19,555 bases of DNA from Podila epigama (lineage: Eukaryota > Mortierellomycota > Mortierellomycetes > Mortierellales > Mortierellaceae). The first letter of the stretch is position 1, and every line of letters starts with the position of its first letter. The translations under genes were made by a program, and so were the position numbers. The notes under the pieces were generated by a model, which had not been told where the DNA came from, did not search any database, and saw only the letters and a list, made by a program, of their open reading frames with translations. Shown here one piece after another: positions 19,338-19,555 of the stretch. The stretch lies in contig JAAAVE010000392.1 in NCBI GenBank assembly GCA_015679605.1, positions 796-20,350 on the forward strand, written 5' to 3'.

Positions 19338-19418
19338 TCAAAGAATTCCTTTGGCTTTCTGAGCAAAATACTTCAATGCTTCCAGGCTGGCATCTTGTCT
19401 GTCAATCTCTTTGTCGTG
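19338..19418 (-). CDS. Possible last exon of a minus-strand gene that continues past the window
   Basis: Reading the minus strand to the TGA at 19340-19338 gives an open stretch of 26 codons ending IDRQDASLEALKYFAQKAKGIL, an amphipathic, protein-like composition unlike the flanking DNA. It is closed upstream by an in-frame stop at 19421-19419, so it could only be coding if an intron joins it to DNA outside; several AG dinucleotides near 19395-19412 could be the acceptor. An AATAAA at 19173-19168 lies 165 nt past the stop. I do not recognise the protein. It may equally be chance. Confidence 0.25.
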   Translation of the reverse strand, partial: HDKEIDRQDASLEALKYFAQKAKGIL

Positions 19419-19555
19419 TCAATCTGTCTGTTTGTCTGTCTGCCCATCTGTGCCTTGCTTTCCTCCGTGCTCACCAGACCGTGCTTTTCTTTTTTCTTTT
19501 TCTTTTTCTTTTCCTTCTTTCTCTCTCTCATCCTTATTTCGTGAGCAAAACAAAA
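19419..19555. other. C/T-rich right edge of the window
   Basis: GTCTGTCTG-like repeats at about 19423-19443, then a run of CTTTTT units and TCTCTC to 19528. On the plus strand it resembles the C/T-rich DNA in front of the ATGs at 3813 and 5909, so a plus-strand gene may start just outside. No feature can be confirmed. Confidence 0.3.

Noticed and set aside
1-19555. CRISPR arrays, tRNA or rRNA genes, transposases
   Set aside because: I saw no spaced direct repeats, no tRNA B-box, no rRNA segments and no transposase or reverse-transcriptase motifs on either strand; short tRNA-like structures cannot be fully excluded by eye.
19440-19555. Lys/Glu-rich minus-strand frame at the right edge
   Set aside because: It is the reading of an A/G simple repeat; composition alone explains it.

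Overview
The window looks like nuclear DNA of a filamentous fungus. Genes run on both strands and are split by short GT-AG introns; I could place 15 internal introns, 70 to 388 nt long. Upstream regions are rich in C/T runs, 3' ends carry AATAAA signals, and the gene set is eukaryotic (TMEM33/POM33, TMEM234, an EF-hand protein, a nodulin-like MFS carrier). An early-diverging fungus of the Mortierella type is my best guess, from general style only; no marker in the window proves it.

Layout. (1) 21-2551 (+): 3' part of a large amidohydrolase-superfamily gene that begins before the window, with an apparently ligand-less second hydrolase-like unit. (2) 2600-3217 (-): a complete TMEM234-like four-helix membrane protein whose stop lies only 48 nt from the stop of gene 1. 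(3) 3813-5378 (+): a complete TMEM33/POM33 (Per33) ER and nuclear-envelope protein in five exons. (4) 5909-6803 (+): a four-EF-hand calmodulin-like protein with an ATG-only first exon and a 22-nt internal exon. (5) 7044-9114 (-): a nodulin-like/Mch1-type MFS transporter. (6) 9115-11663: about 2.5 kb with no convincing gene. (7) 11664-14542 (-): an 886-residue, largely disordered protein of unknown function with clustered basophilic phosphorylation motifs. (8) 15555-18440 (-): an 846-residue protein with four predicted membrane helices and a roughly 700-residue low-complexity tail. (9) 18441-19555: a regulatory-looking stretch with a G-run block, a CCAT microsatellite and a cluster of CCAGGCA motifs, plus a possible terminal exon of another minus-strand gene.

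The genes do not form an operon or a recognisable biosynthetic cluster. Several encode membrane proteins, but I see no evidence that they act together. I did not find a clear new multi-gene system. The least explained items are the two large minus-strand proteins and the motif-rich DNA upstream of the second. Splice sites were placed by eye from reading frame, family resemblance and GT/AG dinucleotides, so exon edges are predictions.
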